From the NCBI RefSeq assembly GCF_001613065.1, contig NZ_BDBQ01000078.1, forward strand, positions 1 through 64,000: a stretch of DNA of 64,000 nt, given 5' to 3'. Below are positions 42,634 through 51,782 of the stretch, one piece after another. The translations under genes and the position numbers were made by a program. The notes under the pieces were generated by a model. It did no database searches. It was not told the origin of the DNA and saw nothing but the letters and a program-made list of their open reading frames with translations. Origin of the DNA: Nocardia miyunensis NBRC 108239 (GTDB lineage: Bacteria > Actinomycetota > Actinomycetes > Mycobacteriales > Mycobacteriaceae). The stretch's first letter is position 1; each line of letters begins with the position of its first letter.

Positions 42634-43004
42634 TCCGTGGATACGGCGCGACGTCTGCGCACCGGCAGGGCTCCGGCCGTCTCGGATGAAGGATGCCCCA
42701 GGCCGTGGCGGGATGCGAGCGCGGCGGGTGGACCGTGATGCACGTCGGCACGACCGGGTGTACCCGAGGTGCCCCAACGGGTCGCGGTTGCTGATCCTGC
42801 ACGGCCGATCCCGCCAGTAGTTCTGCGACGTCCCGTAGGTTCGAGTGGCCGCCCGAACGCGGCTGACATGTCAAGAAACTCGTGTCAAGACTCTAATCTG
42901 ACGCCATCTACCCCGGTCACGTGTGTGGTGTTGGGGCTGTAACCCCAAAGCGACAGTTGTCAGGGTGATGGCAGGTCGGACACCAGCGTTGCGCGCGAAT
43001 ATAC
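42634..43004. other. Intergenic region before arsR
   Basis: About 370 bases without a supported gene. A hairpin TTGGGG/CCCCAA (near 42929-42946) is visible. Frames on both strands are short and lack features. Confidence 0.5.
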
Positions 43005-43020
43005 GTAAGTATAAACTTAC
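43005..43020. promoter_or_regulatory. ArsR operator
   Basis: GTAAGT-ATAA-ACTTAC, a perfect dyad ending five bases before the arsR GTG. The position overlaps the ribosome-binding/start region and fits autorepression by an ArsR-type dimer. Confidence 0.7.
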
Positions 43021-43025
43021 CGTTC

Positions 43026-43361
43026 GTGGGGACTTACCAAAGTGAGGCGCTCGACGCGCTGGGCGATCCGACTCGGCGGGCGATCTTCGAGCGGCTGGGG
43101 CGCGGGCCGTGCGCGGTCGGCGAACTGGCCGCAGAACTGCCGGTGAGCCGACCCGCGGTGTCGCAGCATCTGAGGGTGCTCAAGCAAGCGGGCTTGGTGG
43201 TCGACGAAGCGTCGGGCACCCGCCGGATCTACCGGCTCAACCCGGCCGGAATCGACGCGTTGCGCACGTATCTCACCCACTTCTGGTCGACAGCGATGTC
43301 GGCTTTTCGCGACGAGGTGAACAAACCGGCCCGCACGGGCGAACCCGAGGAGCAGTCATGA
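43026..43361 (+). CDS. ArsR-family winged-helix regulator
   Basis: A 111-aa regulator with the ArsR pattern: YQSEALDALGDPTRRAIFER, VGELAAELPVSRPAVSQHLR, VLKQAGLVVDE then RRIYRLNPAGID. No metal-binding ELCV box is present, so it belongs to the non-metal branch that usually sits with SRPBCC/AHSA1 proteins, as here. GTG start at 43026; stop overlaps the next ATG (ATGA). Likely autorepressor through the dyad at 43005-43020. Confidence 0.9.
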   Translation: MGTYQSEALDALGDPTRRAIFERLGRGPCAVGELAAELPVSRPAVSQHLRVLKQAGLVVDEASGTRRIYRLNPAGIDALRTYLTHFWSTAMSAFRDEVNKPARTGEPEEQS

Positions 43362-43840
43362 CCCAGCAGTTGAACGACAATGAAGTACGCGTCGAATTCA
43401 CCGTCGATTCGCCGATCGAGAAGGCATACGACGTGTTCACCACTGGCATGAACAGCTGGTGGCCGCGTGAGCATCACATCGGGGTGGGCGCTCTCGCCGA
43501 GGCTGTCGTCGAGCCTCGCGTCGGTGGGCGGCTGTTCGGCCGTGAGACCGACGGCACCGAATGCCCGTGGGGTCGGGTGCTCGTGTGGGATCGTCCCACC
43601 CACTTCGCCTTCTCCTGGGACATTTCCTTGGACTGGCAGTTCCAGCCCGACCAGGCCAAGACCAGCCGGGTCGACGTCACCTTCACCGCTGTCGATAGCG
43701 GGCGCACCGCGGTCACATTGGTGCATTCCGGATTCGAAAACCACGGCGAGGGTTGGCAATCCATGCGCGACGCGGTCGGCTCCGATGGCGGCTGGCCGGC
43801 GCTGAAGGACGGCTATGCGAAGGCCGCCTCCGCCGCGTGA
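43358..43840 (+). CDS. SRPBCC (AHSA1/START-like) protein
   Basis: A 160-aa START-like protein. DNEVRVEFTVDSPIEKAYDV and GGRLFGRETDGTECPWGRVL then LVWDRPTHFAFSWDISLDW are typical of the AHSA1 branch, and the end VTLVHSGFENHGEGWQSMRD is the C-terminal helix. Such domains bind a hydrophobic ligand. It is translationally coupled to arsR. The ligand and role are unknown. Confidence 0.88.
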   Translation: MTQQLNDNEVRVEFTVDSPIEKAYDVFTTGMNSWWPREHHIGVGALAEAVVEPRVGGRLFGRETDGTECPWGRVLVWDRPTHFAFSWDISLDWQFQPDQAKTSRVDVTFTAVDSGRTAVTLVHSGFENHGEGWQSMRDAVGSDGGWPALKDGYAKAASAA

Positions 43841-43949
43841 ACCTGTGCCGGTGGTGCGGTCGATGCCGCGGAAGCATCCGCACCACCGGAATGCCGCCGT
43901 CGAGGTTCGGGCGGGCGTCCGCGCTGTTGGCGAAAAACTGGTCCCACGA

Positions 43950-44137
43950 CCGGACAGGTCGAGACGACCGTGGATGAGAATGCCGGGGATCCCGGCGAGG
44001 CGGTGGGCGTCACGGAGCAATTGGCTGTCGTCGAGCCAGGCGGCGTGGGCGAAGTAGTGGGTGCAGATCCGCACCAACGCCATCCGTGCCGCATCCGGTT
44101 TGGCGTTGTGTTGGTCTGGTGTGCTGAGGGTTTCGTG
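43950..44137 (-). pseudogene. Proline iminopeptidase-type hydrolase, C-terminal fragment
   Basis: The minus strand reads RICTHYFAHAAWLDDSQLLR and DAHRLAGIPGILIHGRLDLS, the conserved stretch of prolyl aminopeptidases that carries the catalytic Asp (GRLD). Both ends are missing and the frame beyond LDLSG has no homology. Remnant only. Confidence 0.6.
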
Positions 44138-44376
44138 CGCGATGACGCGTCCTCCCGGGCGCACATTCCCACGCGGCCGTCGCGCGCACTCCCGCTGTCG
44201 CGTGTCGGGGCGCGCGCGGGTGTTGAGCGGTCGAGAAGGGAGCGTCGTGCCGGGGTGAACAATTCGGTGTGATGCCATCGCGAAGTTGACGCGTCTCGGT
44301 GACTCAGTCGGTGTGGTAGTTGTGGGCGTGCGCGTGTGCCGGATGTGGCGGCGGGTCAGCAATCGCGGTTTCCGGC

Positions 44377-44590
44377 CATCGGCTCCACCTGAGAACGACA
44401 AATCCGATCGAATCTACTTTCGCGACAGTGCGATTGAGGAGCAAGGTCACCAAAGGGCCGGGCTCACGCGCCGCCGGGAGCGCGATGGTGTTCAAGCTGG
44501 TCGAGTCCGCTCGAGCCCGCTGGCGCGCCGTCAACGCCCCACACATGGTCGCCCTCGTCCGCGCCGGAGCCGCCTTCGACATGGAGCCAC
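44377..44590 (+). pseudogene. IS256-family transposase, C-terminal fragment
   Basis: The plus strand reads HLRTTNPIESTFATVRLRSK, VTKGPGSRAAGSAMVFKLVE and ARWRAVNAPHMVALVRAGAA, the C-terminal part of IS256 (mutator-type) transposases that includes the last catalytic Glu (NPIES). The N-terminal 300 residues and both element ends are absent. Confidence 0.75.
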
Positions 44591-44611
44591 CAAATGCTCG
44601 ATCCGCGGTGT

Positions 44612-45481
44612 TCAGGCGCTTCCTCGGTTGTCCAGGGACTGGCGAAGGAACCGTCCGACATTCTCCAGCGCCCAGGCGGCTTCCGGCACTTCGGAGCCTT
44701 TTGCCTGAAACACATGCGACATGCCCGGGGTGACTTCGAGCGTCACGGCGACGTCGGCCGCTGCGAGCCGGGAGGCAAGTCGAGTCGCGTCGTCGAGTAG
44801 TACCTCATGCGAGCCGGCCTGGACGAGCGTCGGCGGGAGCCCTGCGAGGTCGGCGAACAACGGGCTGACGAGTGGACGACCCGCGTTGGTTCCGCCGAGG
44901 TATGCGTGGAATGCTGCCTGCAGTGCCTCGGCTGTCACCACCGGATCGACGGTCGCCTTGGTACGGTAGCTCTCACCCGCCATCGTCAGGTCGCTCGCCG
45001 GTGAGAAGACGACGGCCGCGCGGGGCAGTGGCAGGCCGGCATCGCGTGCGGCGACCAGCAGCCCGAGCGCGAGGGTGCCGCCCGCGGATTCGCCGCCCAC
45101 AGTGATCTCGTCGATGGGCACCTCGTCCAGCAGCGCCCGGTAGGCGGCGAGCGCGTCGTCGAGAGGGGCGGGATGTGGATGCTCGGGGGCCAGGCGGTAG
45201 TCGATCGAGAGCACCCGGGTCCGCGCAGCGCGGGCGACGTTCGCCGCGGGGGCGAGCGTATTGCGGGGTGAACCGGCGACAAAGGCACCGCCGTGGATCC
45301 ACAGCATGACCCCGCTCGGCCGAGTCCCCTCGATGGTGACCTCGAGGGTCGGGATTGCTCCCAGTGCCGTGTCGCGCAACCGTACGTCGTCGGCGATCGG
45401 CCGGAAGGCCATTACCTCGGTGAAGAAGCGGCGCTGTCGGTCGATCAGTTCGGTCATCTTGTTCGTGTCGACGATAGTCAT
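44612..45481 (-). CDS. Alpha/beta hydrolase (HSL-family esterase)
   Basis: A 289-aa esterase of the hormone-sensitive-lipase family. HGGAF near residue 64 forms the oxyanion hole (HGGG type), YRLAPEHPHPAPLDDALAAY is the family block, GESAGG holds the nucleophile Ser, and Asp/His follow in SHEVLLDDATR and GMSHVFQAKG. All catalytic residues are present. Start at 45481, with an alternative ATG at 45457. It is divergent from a MarR gene with a 47-bp gap, the usual arrangement for MarR-controlled enzymes. Confidence 0.9.
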   Translation of the reverse strand: MTIVDTNKMTELIDRQRRFFTEVMAFRPIADDVRLRDTALGAIPTLEVTIEGTRPSGVMLWIHGGAFVAGSPRNTLAPAANVARAARTRVLSIDYRLAPEHPHPAPLDDALAAYRALLDEVPIDEITVGGESAGGTLALGLLVAARDAGLPLPRAAVVFSPASDLTMAGESYRTKATVDPVVTAEALQAAFHAYLGGTNAGRPLVSPLFADLAGLPPTLVQAGSHEVLLDDATRLASRLAAADVAVTLEVTPGMSHVFQAKGSEVPEAAWALENVGRFLRQSLDNRGSA

Positions 45482-45500
45482 GTACGGTCAAAACATGCTT

Positions 45501-45526
45501 CCCCAGAATTATCTTCCCAGGAATAC
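45501..45526. promoter_or_regulatory. Putative MarR operator between esterase and marR
   Basis: Two related half-site pairs, CTTCCCCAGAATT and CTTCCCAGGAATA, repeat with 15-bp spacing; the second contains the dyad TTCC-CA-GGAA. They fill the short divergent promoter and would let MarR control both genes. Confidence 0.45.
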
Positions 45527-45528
45527 AA

Positions 45529-45984
45529 TTGGGTGAGCTGGATCACGCAGTCCTCTTCGAGCGGATCGTGCGGCTGCAGGTGGACCTTTTCGACGCCGTC
45601 GACACCCGCTTGCGTCGCGAACTGGACCTGTTGCTGATCGCGCTGTTGCCGCTGCGGATTGTCGCGGCGCATCCAGGCTGCCGGGTACAGGACGTCGCCG
45701 ACGGCCTGGGCATCAGCGTTGGCGGGGCCAGCAAGTCGGCGGATCGCCTGGAGCGCAGCGGCTGGGTACGCCGGGTCGACAACCCATCCGACCGACGGTC
45801 GTCCATGCTCGAACTCACCGCAGCGGGCAAACGAATGGTCGCCGCCGGTTCTGCGATCGTCCGCGAAGAGATGGATGCGCGGCTCGCCCCGATCCTCGGG
45901 ACGCGGGAACTCGCGCACTTCGCCGCAGACATCGACCGGCTACTCGGGCTACACCAGAACGGCCGTGACTCGGACACGCTCTGA
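45529..45984 (+). CDS. MarR-family regulator
   Basis: A 151-aa MarR-type winged-helix protein. The DNA-binding core is CRVQDVADGLGISVGGASKS, ADRLERSGWVRRV, with the wing DNPSDRRSSMLELTAAGKRM. Dimerisation helices flank it. The start is a TTG at 45529. Its target is probably the divergent esterase gene and itself; the effector may be a substrate-like ester or phenolic compound. Confidence 0.88.
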   Translation: MGELDHAVLFERIVRLQVDLFDAVDTRLRRELDLLLIALLPLRIVAAHPGCRVQDVADGLGISVGGASKSADRLERSGWVRRVDNPSDRRSSMLELTAAGKRMVAAGSAIVREEMDARLAPILGTRELAHFAADIDRLLGLHQNGRDSDTL

Positions 45985-46090
45985 ACTGATACTCACCGAT
46001 CCACAAGATTTGACAATTTCTCCAATCGATTCCGCGATACCCGACTCGCGCAGCGCCTCGGCGAACGCCAGCGACGTCTATTGGGCGGAT

Positions 46091-46273
46091 TCAACTGTTC
46101 GTAGCAACACAGTCCTGTTGGAGTGAGCGTAGGTGGTCGTCGAGGGCTTCGGCAGGGGTGCGCCAGCCCAGGACCTTCCGTGGCCGGGTATTGAGGACGT
46201 GGGCGACTGCTGCGAGGCTGGCGGCGGAGTGCCGGCTCAGGTCCGTTCCTTTCGGGAAGTACTGGCGCAGAAG
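46091..46273 (-). pseudogene. IS30-family transposase, C-terminal fragment
   Basis: The frame reads LLRQYFPKGTDLSRHSAASL, AAVAHVLNTRPRKVLGWRTP, AEALDDHL and ends at 46091. This is the C-terminal end of IS30 transposases; the rest is absent. The other IS30 remnant in the window (61.5-62.5 kb) has a different ending in this part. Confidence 0.75.
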
Positions 46274-46554
46274 GTCCTCTACAACCCGGCGACGATGCAG
46301 GTGCGGCGGTATCGCTATCGCGGCACGCGCATTGCCACACCATTCAATATCGACAGTCTCGACCCGGCCGGAGCTCGTTTCCGCCGGACGAGTCACGATG
46401 ACACGGCGTTCGTCGGGCAGGTGTCCGAACTCGTCACCTGAACCCATCGAGGCACGTGGAGAGCCCGGTGCGGGGACAACTCGCACGCCGGGTTCGACGG
46501 GCGGAGACGAGGAAACCGACAGCCGAAATGCTGCACGGCGCCTCGTCTCCGACC

Positions 46555-46986
46555 CAACAGATGCAAGCCCTGGACCGTTCACAGCCGCTACTGCCGATGA
46601 TGCCGGGCATGCCCGAGCGCCGCACCCACGACTACGCCCGTCACGGCACCACGAGCCTGTTCGCCGCGTTCGACATCGCCGATGGCACCGTGATCGTCAA
46701 CGAATGGCTCGCCCGGCCCCCTCGCTTCCATATCCATTTCACCCCGACCGGGTCGTCCTGGATCAACCAGGTCGAACGCTGGTTCGGATACCTCACCGAT
46801 CAGCTCACCCGCCGTGGTGTCCACAAAAGCGTTGCGGCACTGGAGAAAGACGTCACCACGTGGATCGAGTGCTGGAACGAGAATCCCCGGCCGTTCGTCT
46901 GGCGCAAGACCGCCGACCAAATCCTCGACAGCCTCGCCCGCTACTGCCACAAACTTACGGCGCTGAACAACGACTCAGCACACTAG
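46555..46986 (+). pseudogene. IS630-family transposase with internal deletion
   Basis: The sequence reads MQALDRSQPLLPMMPGMPER, GTTSLFAAFDIADGTVI and then jumps to NEWLARPPRFHIHFTPTGSS, WINQVERWFGYLTDQLTRRG and onward to the C-terminus. About 45 residues with the second catalytic Asp (CDN) are deleted between GTVI and NEWLA. The N-terminal helix-turn-helix half is missing too. Confidence 0.75.
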
Positions 46987-46993
46987 CGGCAAG

Positions 46994-49900
46994 TCAACGA
47001 TTCTGTCGTTGGGCATCTACTGCGATCCAGGCCGCGATCTGTGCGCGGGAGGTGAATCCCAGTTTGGTGAGGATGTGTTCCACGTGGCCCTGGGCGGTGC
47101 GTGGGGAGATCACCAGTTTGGTGGCGATCTGCTTGTCGGTGAGGCCTTGGGCGATGAGATCTGCGACCTGACGCTCCCGCTTGGTCAAAGCCACGTGCGG
47201 GCCCGACGTGGGCGCGGTATCGGTGGGTTGCTCGCCGAGTGCGTATGCTACGGCTTCGTCCATGCCCATCGCCCGGCCGTGCCGAAAGGCCGCGTCGAAT
47301 CCTCGTGCACCGAGGGCGGATCGCGTCAGCCGGACACATTCGTCGTGATGCTGCGGCATTGCGGGGACGATGCTCGCAACGTTTCCGCCTGACCGGTCCA
47401 GCTCGTGCGCGGCACCCATCAGCACGGCTGCGCGCTCGGCGTCACCGTCGGGACCGACCATCCAGGCCAGCGCCTCGAGACTCAACGCGGCGACGTACGG
47501 GCTGCGCATTCGCCGGTTGACGCGCAGCGCATTCTCGAGTAACTCCACCGCCCGGGACCGCTCACCTTGCTGCCAGACGGCAACACCTATTCCCCACGAC
47601 GCTGTCGACCGTAAGAGCGATTCGCCAGCCGCTTGGGTGATGGAAAGCACTTCCCGCTGATACTCGATCGCCCGCTGCGTATCACCGCTCCGTTCGCACA
47701 CCCAGCCGATCCCGGTCAAAGCGCAGAGGTAAAGATATCCTCGCCGATTCGAGCCGAGCGCCTCGACGGCACGTTCGAAGTGGGAGGACGCGGCCGCAAG
47801 CTGCCCGCGATAGAACGCCACGGCGCCGTCGGCATAGGCGATCAGCGCCTGCGTCATCGGGGTGGGGGCCTCTTGGACGAGCACACGCGCCCGCTCCGCG
47901 AAGGCGGCCGCCGCCTGCACATCGCCCTGCATTGCCGCCATGACGCAGCCTGCATGGAGCGCTTTGACACCGTCGGGTATGGGTTGCTGGGCGGGGTGGT
48001 TGACGACCCGCTCGATCCAGCGCCGACCTTCGCCGTACAGACCCAGATAACTCCAGAACAGCAATAGTGCGGCAGCAGTCTGGAGTCCTGCTTCGGCCGC
48101 CTGCTCGGTGTCCTCCGATAGGCAGTATTCGAACGCGTCGCGCAGGTTCGGCAGTTCGCGCTCGAGTCTGACGACCCAATAGGGTTGCCGGTCGCTGATC
48201 CACCCGGCCTCTGCGTCCAGCGCCAGCCGTCGGCACCAATCGAGGTGCCGGCGCCGAATCAGCTGATCCTCGCCGGACTCCCGCAGCTTCTGCCGCCCGT
48301 AGTCGCGGATCGTCTCCAGCATCCGGAACCGCACCACGCCGTTGGACTCGGCACGGATCAGGATGGACTTGTCCACCAGCGAGGACAGCTCATCGAGCGG
48401 ACTCTCGGGGGGCAGACCTTCACCGCATACCTGTTCGGCGGCGTCGAGTTCGAAGCCGCCGGCGAAAACCGACAGCTGGGCCCACAGTCGCTGCTCGGCC
48501 AGGGTGCACAACTGGTAGCTCCAGTCGACACACCACCGCAGGGTCTGCTGCCGCGTGGGCGCGGTGCGGCTGGCGCGGGTCAGCAACGCATACCGGTCGT
48601 CCAGTCGCTGCAAAATCTGCTCGGGCGACATTGTCTGCATCCGGGCCGCGGCGAGCTCGATCGCCAGCGGCAATCCGTCCAGCCGGGAACAGATCCGGGC
48701 GACGGTGGCTCTGTTGTCCTCGGTCAGCTCGAAATCCGGCACGACCGCGGTGGCGCGGTCGGCGAACAACGTCACCGCGTCGTATCTGGGCAGTCCCCGC
48801 AGTGACGGCTCTTGATCCGGGTCCGGCACCGTCAGCGGCGGAACCCGTAGCACCGCTTCCCCGGCGATGTCCAGGGGTTCACGGCTGGTGACCAGGATCC
48901 GCAGGTCCGGACAGGCCCGCAACCAGGTCTCGACCAGCCGCGCCACCGCCGCGACCAGTTGTTCGCAGTTGTCCAGCACCAACAGTGTCTCTCGTGTGGA
49001 CAGGTATTCGATCACCACCTCGGGCAACGCGCGCGCCGGGTCGTCGCGTAAACCCACGGTGGCCGCCACCGTGTTGACCAGCAGCGACGGGTCGGACACG
49101 TCGGCCAGTTCGACCAGGCGCACCCCATCGGTGAACTCGCGTCGCACGGTGGACGCGACACGCAGCGCCAGCCGTGTCTTGCCGACCCCGCCGATCCCGG
49201 TCAAAGTCACAAGCCGGGACGAGGACAGCAAGTTCTTCAGCTCCGCGACCTCGGTGCGGCGATCGACGAAACTGGTCAGCTCCAGCGGTAGAACGTCGGA
49301 ACCCCATGAAGTCTTCGCCGGCACCGCGGATGGATGTAACCTTCGTGCGGCTGGGGTGCGGTGCCGGTGCTCGCGGGCCTGTTCGGTGTGCAGTGCGATC
49401 TCGTCGACGGCTAATCCGTGGCGGTACTGCGCCTGCTGGATCGCTTCCCCGAACGCTGCCGCCGACGGCCGCTGGTGCGGGTCGCGGCTCATCGCAGTGG
49501 CTACGACCGCGGAGATATCCTCGGCGATGCCGCTGTCGCGTAGGTCGGGCACGGGTTGGGTGGTGATCCGCAGGAACTGGGTGACCACGTTCTCCCCGCT
49601 GTGGCGTTCGAACGCCGCATGCCCGGTCAGTGCACAGAACAGGGTGGCGCCCAGTCCATAGACGTCCGCCGCTGGTGTGGGAATCCCGCCCTCGAGCACC
49701 TCAGGGGCGGTGAATGCCGGCGACCCGGTCAGGGTACCTGCGGTGGTCTGGAACCCGCCGACGATGCGGGCGATGCCGAAGTCGGTCAACGCGGGCTCCC
49801 CGTAGTCGGTGAGCAGGATGTTGCCTGGTTTCACGTCCCGATGCACGATGCCCAACCTGTGCGCGGTCTCGAGCGCGCCCGCGATCTTCACCCCGATCCG

Positions 49901-50281
49901 CAACACCGTCTCCGTAGGCAGTGGACCCTGCTGGCGGATCCGCGCGTCCAGGGAATCCGACGGGTGATACGGCATCACCAGGTAGGGCCGACTGCTCGCG
50001 GTGGTGCCGGACTGTAGCACGGTGACGATGTTCGGATGCCCGGTCAGTCGACCCATCGCCTGCTGCTCCCGGAAAAAACGAGCCCGGTTCTCGGTGTCCA
50101 GTTCGGCGGTCAGGATCTTCACCGCCACCGTCCGGTCCAGCTCCGTCTGCGCGCAGCGATACACCACGCCGAAGCCACCGCGCCCGACTTCTTCGGCATC
50201 GACGAACCCCGCCGCGCTCAACTCCTCGATGACTGGGTCGGACACGTCACGCAGTGTCCGGAACTGATCGTCCTCGCTCAT
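46994..50281 (-). CDS. pknK: PknK-like Ser/Thr kinase with AAA/STAND ATPase and LuxR domain
   Basis: A 1095-aa regulator with the architecture of mycobacterial PknK plus a LuxR end. The kinase domain (about 20-280) has VGRGGFGVVYRC (P-loop), VAVKIL (Lys), HRDVKPGNILL (catalytic loop), DFGIA and GSPAFTAPEVLE. The STAND ATPase follows: LTGIGGVGKTRLALRVAS (Walker A, near 357) and ETLLVLDNCEQL. A helical-repeat region spans about 690-1010, and the LuxR helix-turn-helix LTKRERQVADLIAQGLTDKQ ends the protein. It would sense a signal by phosphorylation and nucleotide-driven assembly and bind DNA. ATG at 50281 is preferred over the GTG three codons earlier. No operon partner. Confidence 0.9.
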   Translation of the reverse strand: MSEDDQFRTLRDVSDPVIEELSAAGFVDAEEVGRGGFGVVYRCAQTELDRTVAVKILTAELDTENRARFFREQQAMGRLTGHPNIVTVLQSGTTASSRPYLVMPYHPSDSLDARIRQQGPLPTETVLRIGVKIAGALETAHRLGIVHRDVKPGNILLTDYGEPALTDFGIARIVGGFQTTAGTLTGSPAFTAPEVLEGGIPTPAADVYGLGATLFCALTGHAAFERHSGENVVTQFLRITTQPVPDLRDSGIAEDISAVVATAMSRDPHQRPSAAAFGEAIQQAQYRHGLAVDEIALHTEQAREHRHRTPAARRLHPSAVPAKTSWGSDVLPLELTSFVDRRTEVAELKNLLSSSRLVTLTGIGGVGKTRLALRVASTVRREFTDGVRLVELADVSDPSLLVNTVAATVGLRDDPARALPEVVIEYLSTRETLLVLDNCEQLVAAVARLVETWLRACPDLRILVTSREPLDIAGEAVLRVPPLTVPDPDQEPSLRGLPRYDAVTLFADRATAVVPDFELTEDNRATVARICSRLDGLPLAIELAAARMQTMSPEQILQRLDDRYALLTRASRTAPTRQQTLRWCVDWSYQLCTLAEQRLWAQLSVFAGGFELDAAEQVCGEGLPPESPLDELSSLVDKSILIRAESNGVVRFRMLETIRDYGRQKLRESGEDQLIRRRHLDWCRRLALDAEAGWISDRQPYWVVRLERELPNLRDAFEYCLSEDTEQAAEAGLQTAAALLLFWSYLGLYGEGRRWIERVVNHPAQQPIPDGVKALHAGCVMAAMQGDVQAAAAFAERARVLVQEAPTPMTQALIAYADGAVAFYRGQLAAASSHFERAVEALGSNRRGYLYLCALTGIGWVCERSGDTQRAIEYQREVLSITQAAGESLLRSTASWGIGVAVWQQGERSRAVELLENALRVNRRMRSPYVAALSLEALAWMVGPDGDAERAAVLMGAAHELDRSGGNVASIVPAMPQHHDECVRLTRSALGARGFDAAFRHGRAMGMDEAVAYALGEQPTDTAPTSGPHVALTKRERQVADLIAQGLTDKQIATKLVISPRTAQGHVEHILTKLGFTSRAQIAAWIAVDAQRQNR

Positions 50282-50427
50282 CGGCCGCACACAATCCGCC
50301 AGCGCTTCCCTGGTACAGGGTGGCAGGGGTTAACTCTTCGTTAATGAACAGACTATCCCATTGAACGGCAGCGACTGAGCCTACGGGAACGCGCTTCGGA
50401 TCGGTCGGCAAACGCGGATTCAAGCGG

Positions 50428-50490
50428 TCGGCCCTGGCCACGCGCTGCCCCGGTAATCAGGGCGACTTTGTCAGCAACTCGTCCAGCCAT
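50428..50490 (-). pseudogene. SDR N-terminal stub (mycofactocin-type)
   Basis: From an ATG at 50490: MAGRVADKVALITGAARGQG, the Rossmann start of actinobacterial SDRs of the mycofactocin-dependent type. After residue 21 the sequence is unrelated. It sits between the IS110 remnant and pknK. Confidence 0.55.
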
Positions 50491-50499
50491 TGCCTGCAT

Positions 50500-51035
50500 C
50501 ACGGCCGGTTTCGTCGGTGCATCGGCTGGCTGAGCAACGGCTCGTTCATCGACGATCAAGGCGCGGTAGACGACATCGGACAGGCGCCGACGCAGCAGGC
50601 GCATGGCTTCGACGCGGGCCTTGCCGCGTCCGGTGAGCTTGTCGAGGTAGTCCTTGCCGGGCCCGAGGCCACGGGTTTGGGTAAGCGCGATCATATGCGG
50701 GGCGCAGTTGATCCAGCGATTACCGCCGCGGTTGAGCCTGACCTTGCCAGAGGTGCTGCCTGACCACACCGGGATCGGCGCGGTGCCGGTGAACCGCGCA
50801 TAGGCATCCTTGCTCCGGAATCGTTGTGCCCCAGCAGTTTCGCCGATGATCACCGCGGCCGAGAGCACCCCGCATCCGGGAACGGCCAGCAGGCTCGGCG
50901 CCAGCAGCCGGACCCGTTCACGCAACTGCCGTTCCAGATCGTTCCGCCAGCCGGCGCCCAACCATGTCGGCAGCCACCAGAGTATGGCTGCGCTTATGGG
51001 CATCCACGCCAATAACGACCAGGTTCAACGGGTTT
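50500..51035 (-). pseudogene. IS110-family transposase with deletion and frameshift
   Basis: Upstream part: LVVIGVDAHKRSHTLVAADM, the DEDD start. After GRRLAER the frame breaks, then RERVRLLAPSLLAVPGCGVL, SAAVIIGETAGAQRFRSKDA, YARFTGTAPIPVWSGSTSGK and LNRGGNRWIN continue: the C-terminal transposase_20 domain. Roughly 200 middle residues are gone. Confidence 0.75.
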
Positions 51036-51228
51036 CATCCTCTCCAACGGCACCGAGACTTCCCAGTCGAGTGAGGACGGGCACGCGTCAATCGGGCATA
51101 GAGCGCGCTCCTATCAGGCCACGAACCCCACCAGCTGGAACCCGGCGGGGCCGCACATCGTGACAAGCCACCAGCATCGAAGCCGGGGCAGCGAAGAAAA
51201 GCGCGAACCCCGCCGGGCTTGATCATCT

Positions 51229-51529
51229 TTACATTGACGCGAAGAAAGCCGACGCGGCTTTCAGAATTGCGTTGGCGCGCTCGAGTTCTGCGTTCTCACG
51301 CCGCAGCCGCTTCAACTCCTCCGACTCGTCCGTGGTGGCGCCGGGACGAGCACCGGTATCGACCTCGCTTTGACGCACCCACCCACGAACCGTCTCCGGA
51401 TGCCCTACAACCCAACAACTCGGCGACCGCCCGCATCGCCGCCCATTCCGACCCATGCTGATCACGGATCTCACCAAACATCCGCACGGCCCGCTCACGC
51501 AGCTCGTCCGGATACTTCCTCCTCGACAC
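51229..51529 (-). pseudogene. IS3-family OrfA, frameshifted
   Basis: From a GTG at 51529 the frame reads SRRKYPDELRERAVRMFGEI and EWAAMRAVAELLG; near 51412 it shifts to VGHPETVRGWVRQSEVDTGA and RLRRENAELERANAILKAAS-AFFA. These are the helix-turn-helix and leucine-zipper parts of OrfA. OrfB is absent. Confidence 0.75.
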
Positions 51530-51782
51530 GACTCCATCCTTCCCAAGAGATGAAGTCTCCGGACTCACCGGGGCGGCTCGAGAGCGTCGGTCGCAGTCGA
51601 GGCCGACTGTCCGATTGTGGTCAGCGAATGGTGTTCCTCGTCGATCTGCTTGCTGACCTTGTGAACGAATTGGACTGCCTGGTCTGCGGCCGGTGATCTG
51701 CTCCACCGCGCCGGAAGTTCGGTCGAGCGGTCCTATCAGCGTACCGGTGTGATGGTTCCGTTCGAGTTCGGCGTGGCTCAGG

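Noticed and set aside
42900..43000. A tRNA-like or riboswitch-like structure before arsR
   Set aside because: Only one short hairpin (TTGGGG/CCCCAA) is found; no cloverleaf or conserved core.
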